A stretch of DNA of 38,366 nucleotides from Bacteroidales bacterium (GTDB taxonomy: Bacteria; Bacteroidota; Bacteroidia; Bacteroidales; UBA10428): the NCBI GenBank assembly GCA_016935615.1, contig JAFGQO010000047.1, forward strand, positions 1-38,366. The letters run 5' to 3'. A model generated the notes under the pieces. It ran no database searches, was not told the origin of the DNA, and saw nothing but the letters and a program-made list of their open reading frames with translations. Shown one piece after another: positions 28,425 to 37,272 of this stretch (positions are counted from its first letter, which is position 1; every line of letters starts with the position of its first letter). Both the position numbers and the translations under genes were made by a program.

Positions 28425-30521
28425 ATGAAACCAAAACTTACTTTCCTTATTTCAATCATTTGGCTGCTATGTATAGCAGCCTATACCCAGGATTTTGAAA
28501 TCTATAAGGCCGTTGCCTCAGATAGGGCAGAAACAGACTATTTTGGTTCTAATGTATCCATTTCAGGTAATTATGCAATAGTCGGATCTAGATCTAAGGA
28601 TTATGAGCCTTTGGTTGGAGATACTCTTCTGGATGCCGGTTCAGTTTATATTTTTGAGAGGGATGCAGAGGGTAACTGGAATGAGGTACAGCAACTTTTT
28701 ACTTCCGACAGGGATCAGGAAGATTATGTTGGCAGTAGTGTCAGTATTTCCGGAAATTACGCAGTAATTGGTGCTGCTTCTGAAGATCATGATACCCTGG
28801 GCGGGAATTTCATGTATTATGCCGGATCGGCCTATATTCTTGAACGTGATGGATATGGGAGTTGGAGTGAAGTGCAAAAGATTATGGCATCTGACAGAAA
28901 GGAAAATGCCGGTTTTGGCTGTTCCGTTAGCATTTCTGAAAATAGTATTATAGTAGGAGCAGAAAATGAAACCATGGATGAATTCGGGGAGAATGAACTT
29001 AGTGGAGCAGGAGCAGTTTATTTTTTTGAACGCAATAATTATGGTCTATGGAACCAGGTTCAGAAAATAGTGGCTTCCGACAGAGACGCATATGTTAGAT
29101 ATGGTGCTGTAGTTAGCATATACCAAAACCATGCAATTGTCGGGGCCCCATATGAAGATAAGGATGAAACCGGAGGCAATCCACTTACAGATGCTGGTGC
29201 AGTCTATGTTTATGAACGCAATAGTGATGGTATTTGGAATGAAGTACAAAAAATCGTGGCTTCAGATAGAGCCGCTGACGACTATTTAGGCTGGGCACTT
29301 GATATTTCCGGCAATTACATTATTGTCGGAGCAAAATATGAAGATGAAGATACATTGGGAGGAAACACCCTGGATGAAGCCGGATCGGCGTATATTTTTG
29401 AAATAGATAGCAATGGCAGATGGAATGAAGTTCAGAAAATAGTGGCGCCCGATAGGGCTACAGAAGACTATTTTGGTACTTCAGTGAGTATTTCCAATAA
29501 TACTCTGGTTATTGGAGCCGATGGTGAAGATGAGGATGCATCAGGTGAAAATACAGTTGATTATGCCGGATCTGCCTACATTTTTGAACGTGATTCCAAC
29601 GGGAACTGGAGTGAGATACAGAAAATTGTTGCTTCTGAAAGGTCAGTTGAAGATGGTTTTGGAGGTTCAGTCTGCGTCTCTGGTGATTATGCAATCATCG
29701 GTGTAACCGGAGAGGATGAAGATGGATCGGGAGGAAATTTCCTGGATAACGCCGGGGCCGCATATTTTTTCGAATCCTGCCCTCCCGGCAGCACAACCGA
29801 TCCGGATAATATCATCGAAAATGGAGATTTTGAAGATTGTATTTTATCTCCCTGGTCAGTATTTAATTATTATTCCCTGGGTGTAACAGCCGATGCAGTT
29901 ATTACTGACGGCGCATGCACGGTTACCAACATCACCCTTGCCGATGATCCGACAATTTATCACGTGCAACTTAATCAGGAACTTACAGCAGCGCAAATTG
30001 ACCGGCTGGAAGTGAATTCCACCTATGAACTTACATTCGATGCCTGGGCCGAAACTGATAACCGGCCCTGCCGGATTTCGTTCGAACAACGGGTTGACCC
30101 CTGGGCAAATATTTTCAATGATAATATAGAGCTAAGTACAACTCCTTCATCCTATACCTTCGAATTTATTGTGGGTACAGTGTTTGAAGATATGCAGCTC
30201 TCATTTCAGTTGGGAACCGAAACCAGTTCGGCGACATTTGATAATGTCAGGCTGGTAATGAAGCCCGTCATTTCTGTTTATGATAAATCCATGGAAAACG
30301 TAATCCGGATCATGCCCAATCCGGCGACGGATTTTATTCAGGTTATATCCACTGATGGTTCGACAATAAGATTATACAACAACCTGGGTGTATTGGTAAA
30401 GGAAGTAAATATTACCAATGGCAGGGATCAGCTCGATGTAAGCAGCCTGACAGAAGGGATTTATTTCATAAAGATTAAAAATGAAGCAACAACAATAACA
30501 AGAAAAGTGATTATTAAGTAG
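28425..30521 (+). CDS. T9SS-secreted seven-bladed FG-GAP propeller protein, paralog 3
   Basis: This is a 698-residue paralog with signal peptide (1-22, ending AAYTQ), seven blades (about 29-451), CBM4_9-like domain (about 455-615, starting NIIENGDFEDC) and T9SS type A sorting domain (MPNPATDFIQV to TRKVIIK). Blades 1, 3 and 4 are degenerate compared with the other copies: the EDED loop is replaced by KDYEPLVGD in blade 1, ETMDEFGEN in blade 3 and EDKDETG in blade 4, and FG is YG or LG in some blades. The usual Trp of the WPNP sorting motif is Met. It is thus the most diverged member. It follows the two-component genes and an exported protein, with a conspicuous inverted repeat in its leader. 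Secretion through T9SS is inferred from the sorting domain; no T9SS component is in the window. Confidence 0.87.
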   Translation: MKPKLTFLISIIWLLCIAAYTQDFEIYKAVASDRAETDYFGSNVSISGNYAIVGSRSKDYEPLVGDTLLDAGSVYIFERDAEGNWNEVQQLFTSDRDQEDYVGSSVSISGNYAVIGAASEDHDTLGGNFMYYAGSAYILERDGYGSWSEVQKIMASDRKENAGFGCSVSISENSIIVGAENETMDEFGENELSGAGAVYFFERNNYGLWNQVQKIVASDRDAYVRYGAVVSIYQNHAIVGAPYEDKDETGGNPLTDAGAVYVYERNSDGIWNEVQKIVASDRAADDYLGWALDISGNYIIVGAKYEDEDTLGGNTLDEAGSAYIFEIDSNGRWNEVQKIVAPDRATEDYFGTSVSISNNTLVIGADGEDEDASGENTVDYAGSAYIFERDSNGNWSEIQKIVASERSVEDGFGGSVCVSGDYAIIGVTGEDEDGSGGNFLDNAGAAYFFESCPPGSTTDPDNIIENGDFEDCILSPWSVFNYYSLGVTADAVITDGACTVTNITLADDPTIYHVQLNQELTAAQIDRLEVNSTYELTFDAWAETDNRPCRISFEQRVDPWANIFNDNIELSTTPSSYTFEFIVGTVFEDMQLSFQLGTETSSATFDNVRLVMKPVISVYDKSMENVIRIMPNPATDFIQVISTDGSTIRLYNNLGVLVKEVNITNGRDQLDVSSLTEGIYFIKIKNEATTITRKVIIK

Positions 30522-30559
30522 GTTTTCTAATTTAACTATATAAAGTTGATAATTACATT

Positions 30560-30591
30560 GTTGAACTTAATAGAGGATCAAGTTTACTTTG
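30560..30591 (+). promoter_or_regulatory. Candidate Bacteroidota-type promoter of the small lipoprotein gene
   Basis: GTTG (30560-30563) and TTACTTTG (30584-30591) are separated by 20 bases. This fits the phylum's -33 TTTG / -7 TAnnTTTG pattern with one mismatch in each box. Initiation near 30598 would leave a leader of about 135 bases containing the interspersed inverted repeat. Confidence 0.35.
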
Positions 30592-30610
30592 GGATGATAA
30601 ACCCAGTATA

Positions 30611-30680
30611 TTCTCAGTGTTTTAGTGTCTTTGTGGCTAAAGTTTCTTGCCACAAAGAATTCTCAGAGAACCACAAAACA
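30611..30680. repeat. Interspersed inverted repeat, copy 2
   Basis: A perfect core pair, CTTTGTGGC (30629-30637) and GCCACAAAG (30649-30657), is flanked by degenerate arms GTGTTTTAGTGT and CTCAGAGAACCACAAAAC. It shares its core and flanks with copies at 25-120 and 38252-38343, but has the shortest loop (11 bases). It sits between propeller paralog 3 and the small lipoprotein gene. Confidence 0.65.
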
Positions 30681-30733
30681 TTCCTTTTTGAACTAAAGTC
30701 TAAATAAATTATTAACCATAAAATCTATCTCAA

Positions 30734-31330
30734 ATGAAAAAAGTGAATAAAATGAAAAGTTGGATCCCACTTATTATGGGCTCCATAATTATTCTGCTGT
30801 CGGCTTGTGATAAAAATAATAGCGACGGCATTGATTGTAGTAATCTAACTAATGCTCTAGCAAAAGCATGGGAAAATGTCAATGTTGATATGCCAAACGC
30901 TGAATTGAAAGAAATTATAGGAGATGATGTGGATGCTGATGGGACTGCTAAAGTTGGCTGGTCTTTTTATTTTGGCAGAGATGAGAATTCTGGCGGTGAA
31001 GGCAGCTATGGAATAGATATCGCAGTTGATGGTGAGGTATTTTCCTGGAATCCGGGTGGATATTATTTTGAAATAACAATCTCCGACTATAATTCTAACG
31101 ATGCTGCAGAATGGATTCGTGTAGCCGATGAAGCTACTCCATGGGTTGATAAAACGCTCAACTATCGCGAATTACAGGTTCGTTCCGAAGATGGGGACGG
31201 GAATTACTATCCCCAGGCAACGGACTACGTGATTCTGTTTTATAAACCGAATGACGGAGGAGAGCCTGTTACCTATGTAGAACTCGATGCCGATGATTAT
31301 GAAATTCTTTTTGTAGAACCAAATCCATAG
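30734..31330 (+). CDS. Small acidic lipoprotein, unknown function
   Basis: This is a 198-residue protein with a clear lipoprotein signal: basic N-terminus, hydrophobic stretch and lipobox LSAC with Cys25, followed by DKNNSDG. An internal Met at residue 7 (MKSWIPLIMGS) is an alternative start. The mature part is strongly acidic and rich in Asp, Gly and Tyr. Recurrent pieces include GDDVDADGTAKVGWSFYFG, EDGDGNYYPQATDY and a C-terminus EILFVEPNP; the DxDxDG-like stretch could bind calcium. I recognise no family. It lies 212 bases after propeller paralog 3 and is probably expressed separately; a hairpin terminator follows about 100 bases downstream. Confidence 0.65.
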   Translation: MKKVNKMKSWIPLIMGSIIILLSACDKNNSDGIDCSNLTNALAKAWENVNVDMPNAELKEIIGDDVDADGTAKVGWSFYFGRDENSGGEGSYGIDIAVDGEVFSWNPGGYYFEITISDYNSNDAAEWIRVADEATPWVDKTLNYRELQVRSEDGDGNYYPQATDYVILFYKPNDGGEPVTYVELDADDYEILFVEPNP

Positions 31331-31646
31331 ATCTTACAGGTATCGAAAGATTTGTCCGAATGACTTTGGAGTCAAGTAAATATTTTCTGAGGAATTTTTG
31401 AGATAGTCATTAGTCGGTACCGATTATAAAACCCTTGGGATTAAATATTTCCTGAGGGTTTTTACAATATTTGTGCGAATTAGGTTTGGTTTTATTGACA
31501 GAAAGGATAAAAGCGGGAAAGTTAACTGTATTTTACCTGATTCTGATTTTATACTTTATTTCGAAAACCGGTTACTGATTTGTTTAAATGCTGATTGGAG
31601 AGCCACTAGGAATAAGTTACTATAGCGAATAAAAAAATAACTTACC
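31331..31646. other. Non-coding region between the small lipoprotein gene and the heptamer array
   Basis: No gene is supported here. The region contains a terminator-like hairpin (31428-31463) and an imperfect direct repeat: the AAATATT-TCTGAGGA-TTTTTGA segment near 31374-31402 resembles AAATATTTCCTGAGGGTTTTTAC near 31444-31465. The remainder is AT-rich and unremarkable. Confidence 0.5.
31428..31463 (+). terminator. Intrinsic terminator after the small lipoprotein gene
   Basis: AAAACCCT (31428-31435) pairs with AGGGTTTT (31455-31462). An inner GG/CC adds to the stem, and the right arm ends in a T5 run. It lies about 100 bases after the stop at 31330. Confidence 0.6.
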
Positions 31647-31751
31647 CCTTTTACCTTTTGCCTTTTGCCTTTTACCTTTTACCTTTTGCCTTATGCCTTT
31701 TACCTTTTACCTTTTGCCTTATGCCTTTTGCCTTATGCCTTTTGCCTTATC
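31647..31751. repeat. Tandem heptamer array, 15 units
   Basis: Fifteen uninterrupted 7-base units of CCTT(T/A)T(A/G/C) cover 105 bases, mostly CCTTTTG, CCTTTTA and CCTTATG. Read on the minus strand the first unit includes the TAA stop of tex (31747-31749), so the array forms the start of the tex 3' region. Because seven is not a multiple of three, plus-strand frames through it are open and produce spurious Leu/Pro/Phe-rich ORFs. Confidence 0.9.
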
Positions 31752-33891
31752 CCTCCTTTCGGTTATCTTCCGCATCCTTCATGCTTAACTGGATCCGTTT
31801 GCGGGCAATATCTACTTCAAGTACTTTTACCTTTATATGCTGGTTAAGTTGTACAATTTCATTGGGATCAGAGACAAAACGATCAGCCAGCCGGGATATA
31901 TGAACCAGTCCGTCCTGTTTAACACCTATATCTACAAAGGCTCCAAAATTCGTGATATTGGTCACGATTCCGGGAAGCACCATTCCTTCTTTTACATGTT
32001 CGATCTTATAAATTCCTTCGGCAAATTCAAATACTTTGGCTTTGGTCCGGGGATCGCGACCGGGTTTTGCCAGTTCGTTCAGAATATCTTTTAATGTAGG
32101 TATACCGACATCGCCCTCAACATACTTATTTATATCGATCTTTGCCTGAAGCTCAGTACTTTCCATCAGTGTCTTAATATCAACTCCCTGATCTGCCGCC
32201 ATCCTTTCAACGATCTTATAACTTTCGGGATGCACCGCACTATTATCAAGCGGATCTTTTGCCCCATGGATGCGCAAAAAACCTGCTGCCTGTTCAAATG
32301 CTTTTAGCCCCATACGCGGGACTTTTTTCAACTCGTCCCTGGATCTAAAGGCTCCGTTCTCTGCCCTGTAATCCACAATGTTCTTTGCCATCTGAGGACC
32401 GAGACCGGACACATAAGTAAGCAGGTGCATACTTGCCGTATTCAGATCAACACCTACAGCATTCACACAACTTTCCACCACTTCGTCCAGTGCTTTCTTT
32501 AGTTTTCTCTGGTCCACATCGTGTTGATACTGTCCTACTCCTATTGATTTCGGATCGATCTTCACCAGCTCGGCCAGGGGATCCATAAGCCGGCGACCAA
32601 TGGATACAGTTCCTCTCACGGTAACATCATACTGTGGAAATTCTTCCCTGGCAACTTTAGAGGCAGAATAAACCGATGCACCTGCTTCATTCACAACAAA
32701 AACCTGCAGATCACGATCAAAGCGCATTTTCTTTACAAACCGTTCTGTTTCCCTGCTTGCTGTTCCATTGCCAATGGATATGGCTTCTATCTTATACATT
32801 TGTACCAGGGTGGAAAGTTTATGCGCTGCTTTTTTTGTCTCATTCTGGGGAGGATGAGGATAGATTGTTTCATTGTGCAGCAGATTTCCCTGTGCATCGA
32901 TACACACTACTTTACACCCTGTCCGGTAGCCGGGATCGATAGCCAATATTCTTTTTTCTCCCAAAGGAGAAGCCATTAACAGTTGTCTGAGATTACCGGC
33001 AAAAACACGAATCGCTTCATCATCGGCTTTTTCTTTGGAGCCGGCCCTGTATTCATTTTCAATAGAAGGTTGAAGCAGTCTTTTATAACTTTCATGAATG
33101 GCTGTTTTTACCTGTTCCGATGCATCCGGATACCCTTTAATAAACAATTCTTCCAATCCTTGCAGAACCTTTTCCGCCTCAGGCAAAATAGTCAATTTTA
33201 AAAATCCTTCATCCTCTCCCCGTCTCATAGCCAGTACCCTGTGAGAAGGGCAGCCGGATAGTTTCTCCCGATAATCAAAATAATCTTCGTATTTTACACC
33301 TTCTTCCTCTTTCCCTTTTACAAGCTTTGAAGCAATCAGTGCATCTTTTCCGTAATGATAACGAACAAGATCACGCGCTTTTTTATTCTCACTGATCCAT
33401 TCTGCCAAAATATCCCTTGCTCCCTGCAAGGCAGCTTCAACGTCCCGGACATCGTCATTCAAAAATTCACCGGCTTTTGACAGGATATTTACTTCCCTCT
33501 GCTTCATTATAATCACAGCAAGAGGTTCAAGTCCTTTCTCCCTGGCAATACCTGCACGTGTTTTCTTTTTTGGTTTATAAGGGAGGTACAGATCTTCAAG
33601 TTCAGTGAGAGTTTCCGATTCCTCTATTTTCTTCCTGAGTTCCGGTGTGAGCTTGTCCTGGCCCTCAATGGATTTTAGTATTGTTGCTCTTCGTTTGTCA
33701 ATTTCAATAAGTTTTTCATGCAAATCCCTGATCCCGGCAACCTGCACCTCATCCATACTTCCGGTCATTTCTTTGCGATACCTGCTGATAAAAGGGATTG
33801 TTGCTCCATCTTTAAACAACTTTAAAACATTGGCAACATGTTCCCGTTTGAATTGGATAACATTACTTATTTTCTCAGCATAATTTATCAT
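31747..33891 (-). CDS. tex: Tex-family S1 RNA-binding transcription accessory protein
   Basis: This is a conserved nucleic-acid-binding protein of the Tex/YhgF family, thought to act with the transcription machinery. I use the ATG at 33891 (MINYAEKISN), giving 714 residues; the frame extends to a TTG at 33900. The N-terminal helical Tex domain contains TIPFISRYRKEMTGSMDE and LEDLYLPYKPKKKTRA. The YqgF RNase H-like fold begins at RILAIDPGYRTGCKV (about 314-328), and the helix-hairpin-helix part includes YVSGLGPQMAKNIVDYR. A C-terminal S1 domain, GIVTNITNFGAFVDIGVKQ to RIQLSMKD, fills the last ~70 residues. Length and domain order are standard. It is transcribed alone, divergent from the hydrolase gene, and its stop lies inside the heptamer array. 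Confidence 0.96.
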   Translation of the reverse strand: MINYAEKISNVIQFKREHVANVLKLFKDGATIPFISRYRKEMTGSMDEVQVAGIRDLHEKLIEIDKRRATILKSIEGQDKLTPELRKKIEESETLTELEDLYLPYKPKKKTRAGIAREKGLEPLAVIIMKQREVNILSKAGEFLNDDVRDVEAALQGARDILAEWISENKKARDLVRYHYGKDALIASKLVKGKEEEGVKYEDYFDYREKLSGCPSHRVLAMRRGEDEGFLKLTILPEAEKVLQGLEELFIKGYPDASEQVKTAIHESYKRLLQPSIENEYRAGSKEKADDEAIRVFAGNLRQLLMASPLGEKRILAIDPGYRTGCKVVCIDAQGNLLHNETIYPHPPQNETKKAAHKLSTLVQMYKIEAISIGNGTASRETERFVKKMRFDRDLQVFVVNEAGASVYSASKVAREEFPQYDVTVRGTVSIGRRLMDPLAELVKIDPKSIGVGQYQHDVDQRKLKKALDEVVESCVNAVGVDLNTASMHLLTYVSGLGPQMAKNIVDYRAENGAFRSRDELKKVPRMGLKAFEQAAGFLRIHGAKDPLDNSAVHPESYKIVERMAADQGVDIKTLMESTELQAKIDINKYVEGDVGIPTLKDILNELAKPGRDPRTKAKVFEFAEGIYKIEHVKEGMVLPGIVTNITNFGAFVDIGVKQDGLVHISRLADRFVSDPNEIVQLNQHIKVKVLEVDIARKRIQLSMKDAEDNRKEG

Positions 33892-34145
33892 CGGTATCAA
33901 AATAAATTAAGGTTTCAAAAGTATACAATCTCTGAGTATAAAAAACAGATAAAAGAGTTTCTTGTCAATCCGGGATCTGCGTGAAGTGAAAATTTTATTT
34001 GTATTTCCTGACCGAAAGCATATTTCAGATAAACTCATCACTTTTATTATATTAGCATTCTATGTAATGCTGCGATCTTTATCAGTTGAAATAATGTTGG
34101 TCTCTCTGAACTTATCAATTATGTAACGCGGAAATACTATCTAAC

Positions 34146-34964
34146 ATGTCACTAAATTACCAGACATACGGCTTACCTCCTTTTCGAATTGTATTGGTTC
34201 ACGGCGGACCGGGATCTGCCGGTGAAATGACGCCGGTTGCAAATGTTCTGTCAAACCGTATGAGTATCCTGGAACCATTCCAAACAAGACATACTGTTTC
34301 CGATCAGATTCTGGAACTGAAAAGAACCATTGAAAAACGGGCAAAAGTTCCGGCAGTACTTGTTGGATTCTCTTGGGGAGCATGGCTAAGCATTTTACTG
34401 ACTGCCAGGTATCCGCAACTGGTAAAAAAACTTATTCTTATTGGCTGTCCGCCCCTGGAAACAAACTATGCAAAAAAAATCAATGAAACACGTATGAACC
34501 GGTTAAATAAAAAAGACCGATCAACGTTTATCTCTCTTCTCGATATGCTTTCAGAAGATCAATCGCCGAATTCCACAAACTTGTTTTACCTGCTTGAACA
34601 GTTTATCAGAAAAACCGATTCTTTCCACCCTGTTCCTGTTGAAGATAATACACAAATACATCCGGAACTGTTTCAAAAGATATGGAAAGAAGCGGCAGAA
34701 TTAAGAGCATCGGGCAAAATAAGAAATTGTGCTCTTTCCATAACATGCCCTGTCATTTTCATACATGGTGAATATGATCCGCACCCTGTTGACGGAATTG
34801 CTATTCCTCTGACGAAAAAGACAATGAATCATAAAATGATCGTTCTTAAAAATTGCGGTCATAAACCGTGGATAGAAAAAGAGGCTTTCGGTGATTTTTA
34901 CAAAACACTGATTCGCGAAATTGAAAATACCGGAAAACATTTTAATGAAACACATACCCGGTGA
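34146..34964 (+). CDS. Alpha/beta hydrolase
   Basis: This is a 272-residue cytosolic hydrolase of the alpha/beta fold. The oxyanion-hole motif HGGPG (19-23) is followed by the nucleophile elbow GFSWGAW with Ser76. The acid is Asp211 in HGEYDPHPVDG and the base His239 in CGHKPWIEKEAF. A helical cap of about 85 residues (about 110-195) lies between core strands. HGGPG resembles proline iminopeptidases and related esterases, but a Trp within the nucleophile elbow (GFSWG instead of GGSWG) and the small size prevent a specific assignment. No signal peptide is present. It is divergent from tex and convergent with the TonB-receptor gene, with no obvious operon partner. Confidence 0.87.
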   Translation: MSLNYQTYGLPPFRIVLVHGGPGSAGEMTPVANVLSNRMSILEPFQTRHTVSDQILELKRTIEKRAKVPAVLVGFSWGAWLSILLTARYPQLVKKLILIGCPPLETNYAKKINETRMNRLNKKDRSTFISLLDMLSEDQSPNSTNLFYLLEQFIRKTDSFHPVPVEDNTQIHPELFQKIWKEAAELRASGKIRNCALSITCPVIFIHGEYDPHPVDGIAIPLTKKTMNHKMIVLKNCGHKPWIEKEAFGDFYKTLIREIENTGKHFNETHTR

Positions 34965-35031
34965 AACACATATGGAAACACCAGGTATGATATTAGGGAC
35001 AGATGATTATCCGATGAATTCTAATCTCAAA

Positions 35032-37269
35032 TCATTTTATTTTATACCTCATACCAACATAGATATTTCTTCCAAATACCGGCCCCCAAATAAGAGAGCT
35101 GTCAAAATAGGACCCGAACGGATCACTTTCTGATATAACAGGATTCTCCTGTTTGTAATCAAGCAAGTTTTCCGCACCTATATAGATCTCAAACTTTTCA
35201 TGCCAGGTCTTACTGATTTGTGTATTTATAACATAGAAATCAGGAGAATAATCGGATAACCTGTATTCTTCAGGATTTGAATGTGTATCAGGAATTCGCT
35301 TGATACCCTGCCAATTCATGGTATAATCAAATTTCCAATGATTCCGTGTTTCATAAGTAAGATTAATAAAAGATCTGTGTTTCGCTACCAGAGGTTTCTG
35401 TTGCAGTTGTCCGTTATACGTTGTTTTTACATCATAATATCTATATGCCAACCTTACATCCAGCCTGTTAATCAACTCATAATCTATCTGACTCTGGAAA
35501 CTATTTGAATAGGATTCACCCTCCAGATTATAAAAAGAAACTCGCTGTGCATTTTCATCCAGATCAATAACTACCTGATTCGTAAAATCCGTACGGTAAA
35601 AATCTAAACTTATCGTCCCGTCACGATAATCAAGTCTGAAATGTTGCGTAAAATTCAGACCGTAATTCCAGGCAATTTCAGGATCAAGACCATAGGGTTT
35701 ATCAGTGCCATCTCCAAGGATATTGATTTGCCTGGAGCTTGCCAATATACCACTGTTCTCGCTTAAAATGTTGGCTGTTCGCTGACCTCTTCCTCCCGAA
35801 AGCCGTACTATCGATTTCTCTGTGATTGCATACCTGACATGCAACCGGGGAGTAAAAAATAATCCGTAATGATTGTGATAATCCGCACGGATTCCGGCAA
35901 CCATACTGAATTTTTCAAGATAAGTATATGTATATTCGAAAAATATACCGGGAACTGTTTCAATACGGTCATAATTCACAGTGTCAAGTAATTCCCTGTA
36001 TTCATCATATTGCAGGCTTGTTCCGGTTCTGAAATGATGATTGGTATTTCCAATTATACTTTGATATAAAAGATTCGCATAAAGTGTTTTTTGGCCGGCT
36101 TCATAATTGCTCAGCCCGAAAAACGAATGCTGGTCATGTACGGCACCTGACAGTTGAAATCCGATGCTTTGCCACTCTTTTGACCGGTTTATTTTACCAA
36201 TTTTCGTCCATCCCTCAAATCGTTTTATATTCAGGTGCATACCCCATGCATTTACAGTTCCTTCATCATTCTCCAGATTGAAATGTGTCTGTCCTCCGAT
36301 GTTATCGATATAAGTGCCTTTTGCTCCAAACTGCAGATGCAAACCATTGAGACTATTCAATTCCCAGCGGTTTAACGCAATAAGCTGATTACTCAGTGGC
36401 ATATCCATAAACCCATCGTTGTTCCTGTCATGTCTTATTGAATTGTATTTTCCATGCAACAGCAATGCTGTTCCCCATTTTTTACCAACATCTGCCTTGA
36501 GGTTTGCATTTACTTCTAATCTTCCCTCCTCGTTACCATACACATTAAAGTATACTTTATCCATATTTGCCGGATTTCTGATATCAACATTTATCTGCCC
36601 TGCAATACTTTCATACCCATTAGCAACAGATCCTGTTCCTTTGTTCAACTGAATAGATTCAATCCAGGTACCCGGAATAAAAGTCAACCCGTAAACAGAT
36701 GATAATCCTCGAATATACGGGATATTCTCTCTTGTTATTTGTGTATAAGGCCCTGCAAGACCCAACATGCTTATCTGACGAGTGCCTGTTATTGCATCAG
36801 TAAATGAAATGTCGACGGAAGGATTGGTTTCAAAACTCTCGCTGAGATTACAACATGCCGCTTTCAGAAGTTCTTTTTCACCGATCTTCTCCGTTTTAAT
36901 CGGCTCAAGGTAACCGATCTCTGTACTTTTCTTGCGTTTTATCACTTTCACCTCATCAAGTGCCCGTAATCCGTCCATAGTAACTTCAATGTACTTTTTA
37001 TCTGAAACATCAATGGTATCTCCAGGGTATACAATATGGCTGACAATAATATGTGTCTGTCCTTCAACCTGTATTAACTGAAATTTACCCTCTGTATCGG
37101 TTATGGTACCTATTAATGTATCCTTCCAGTATACATTTGCCCCAAGCAGGGGATGACGCTGTCCGAGTTCATCCTGTTCTTCAACTATTCCTTCAATATA
37201 CTGATCCTGCTGCGCCAGGATCGATGAAACAACATACAGAAGCAAGACAGACAACATTGTCCTTTTCAT
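35032..37269 (-). CDS. TonB-dependent outer-membrane receptor, probably metal related
   Basis: This is a 745-residue outer-membrane receptor. The signal peptide ends near SSILAQ (about residue 20). A carboxypeptidase-like beta-sandwich follows (about 25-105, with GANVYWKDTLIGTITDTEGKF), then the plug (about 125-235: ESFETNPSVDISFTDAITG, QISMLGLAGPYTQITRE) and a 22-strand-type barrel ending GMRYKIK. The plug begins with an unusual cysteine pair, KAACCNLSES (Cys139/Cys140). This receptor type with AACCNL is familiar beside HMA-domain and HYC_CC_PP genes, which here lie directly upstream: the HMA stop is three bases from this ATG. No SusD partner exists, so glycan import is unlikely; copper or another soft metal, free or chelated, is the best inference. 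Confidence 0.9.
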   Translation of the reverse strand: MKRTMLSVLLLYVVSSILAQQDQYIEGIVEEQDELGQRHPLLGANVYWKDTLIGTITDTEGKFQLIQVEGQTHIIVSHIVYPGDTIDVSDKKYIEVTMDGLRALDEVKVIKRKKSTEIGYLEPIKTEKIGEKELLKAACCNLSESFETNPSVDISFTDAITGTRQISMLGLAGPYTQITRENIPYIRGLSSVYGLTFIPGTWIESIQLNKGTGSVANGYESIAGQINVDIRNPANMDKVYFNVYGNEEGRLEVNANLKADVGKKWGTALLLHGKYNSIRHDRNNDGFMDMPLSNQLIALNRWELNSLNGLHLQFGAKGTYIDNIGGQTHFNLENDEGTVNAWGMHLNIKRFEGWTKIGKINRSKEWQSIGFQLSGAVHDQHSFFGLSNYEAGQKTLYANLLYQSIIGNTNHHFRTGTSLQYDEYRELLDTVNYDRIETVPGIFFEYTYTYLEKFSMVAGIRADYHNHYGLFFTPRLHVRYAITEKSIVRLSGGRGQRTANILSENSGILASSRQINILGDGTDKPYGLDPEIAWNYGLNFTQHFRLDYRDGTISLDFYRTDFTNQVVIDLDENAQRVSFYNLEGESYSNSFQSQIDYELINRLDVRLAYRYYDVKTTYNGQLQQKPLVAKHRSFINLTYETRNHWKFDYTMNWQGIKRIPDTHSNPEEYRLSDYSPDFYVINTQISKTWHEKFEIYIGAENLLDYKQENPVISESDPFGSYFDSSLIWGPVFGRNIYVGMRYKIK

Positions 37270-37272
37270 TGT

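Noticed and set aside
28641..28877. Minus-strand ORFs inside the three propeller genes (for example 28641-28877, 22514-23110, 20284-20733)
   Set aside because: They follow the blade repeat in antisense and have no start context or recognisable domain.
31658..31903. Leu/Pro/Phe-rich plus-strand ORF over the heptamer array
   Set aside because: It is generated by the 7-base tandem repeat and then runs antisense through tex; it is an artefact of repeat composition.
35032..37269. TonB receptor as part of a polysaccharide utilisation locus
   Set aside because: There is no SusD-type lipoprotein and no glycoside hydrolase; neighbours are HMA and HYC_CC_PP-type proteins, pointing to metal handling.
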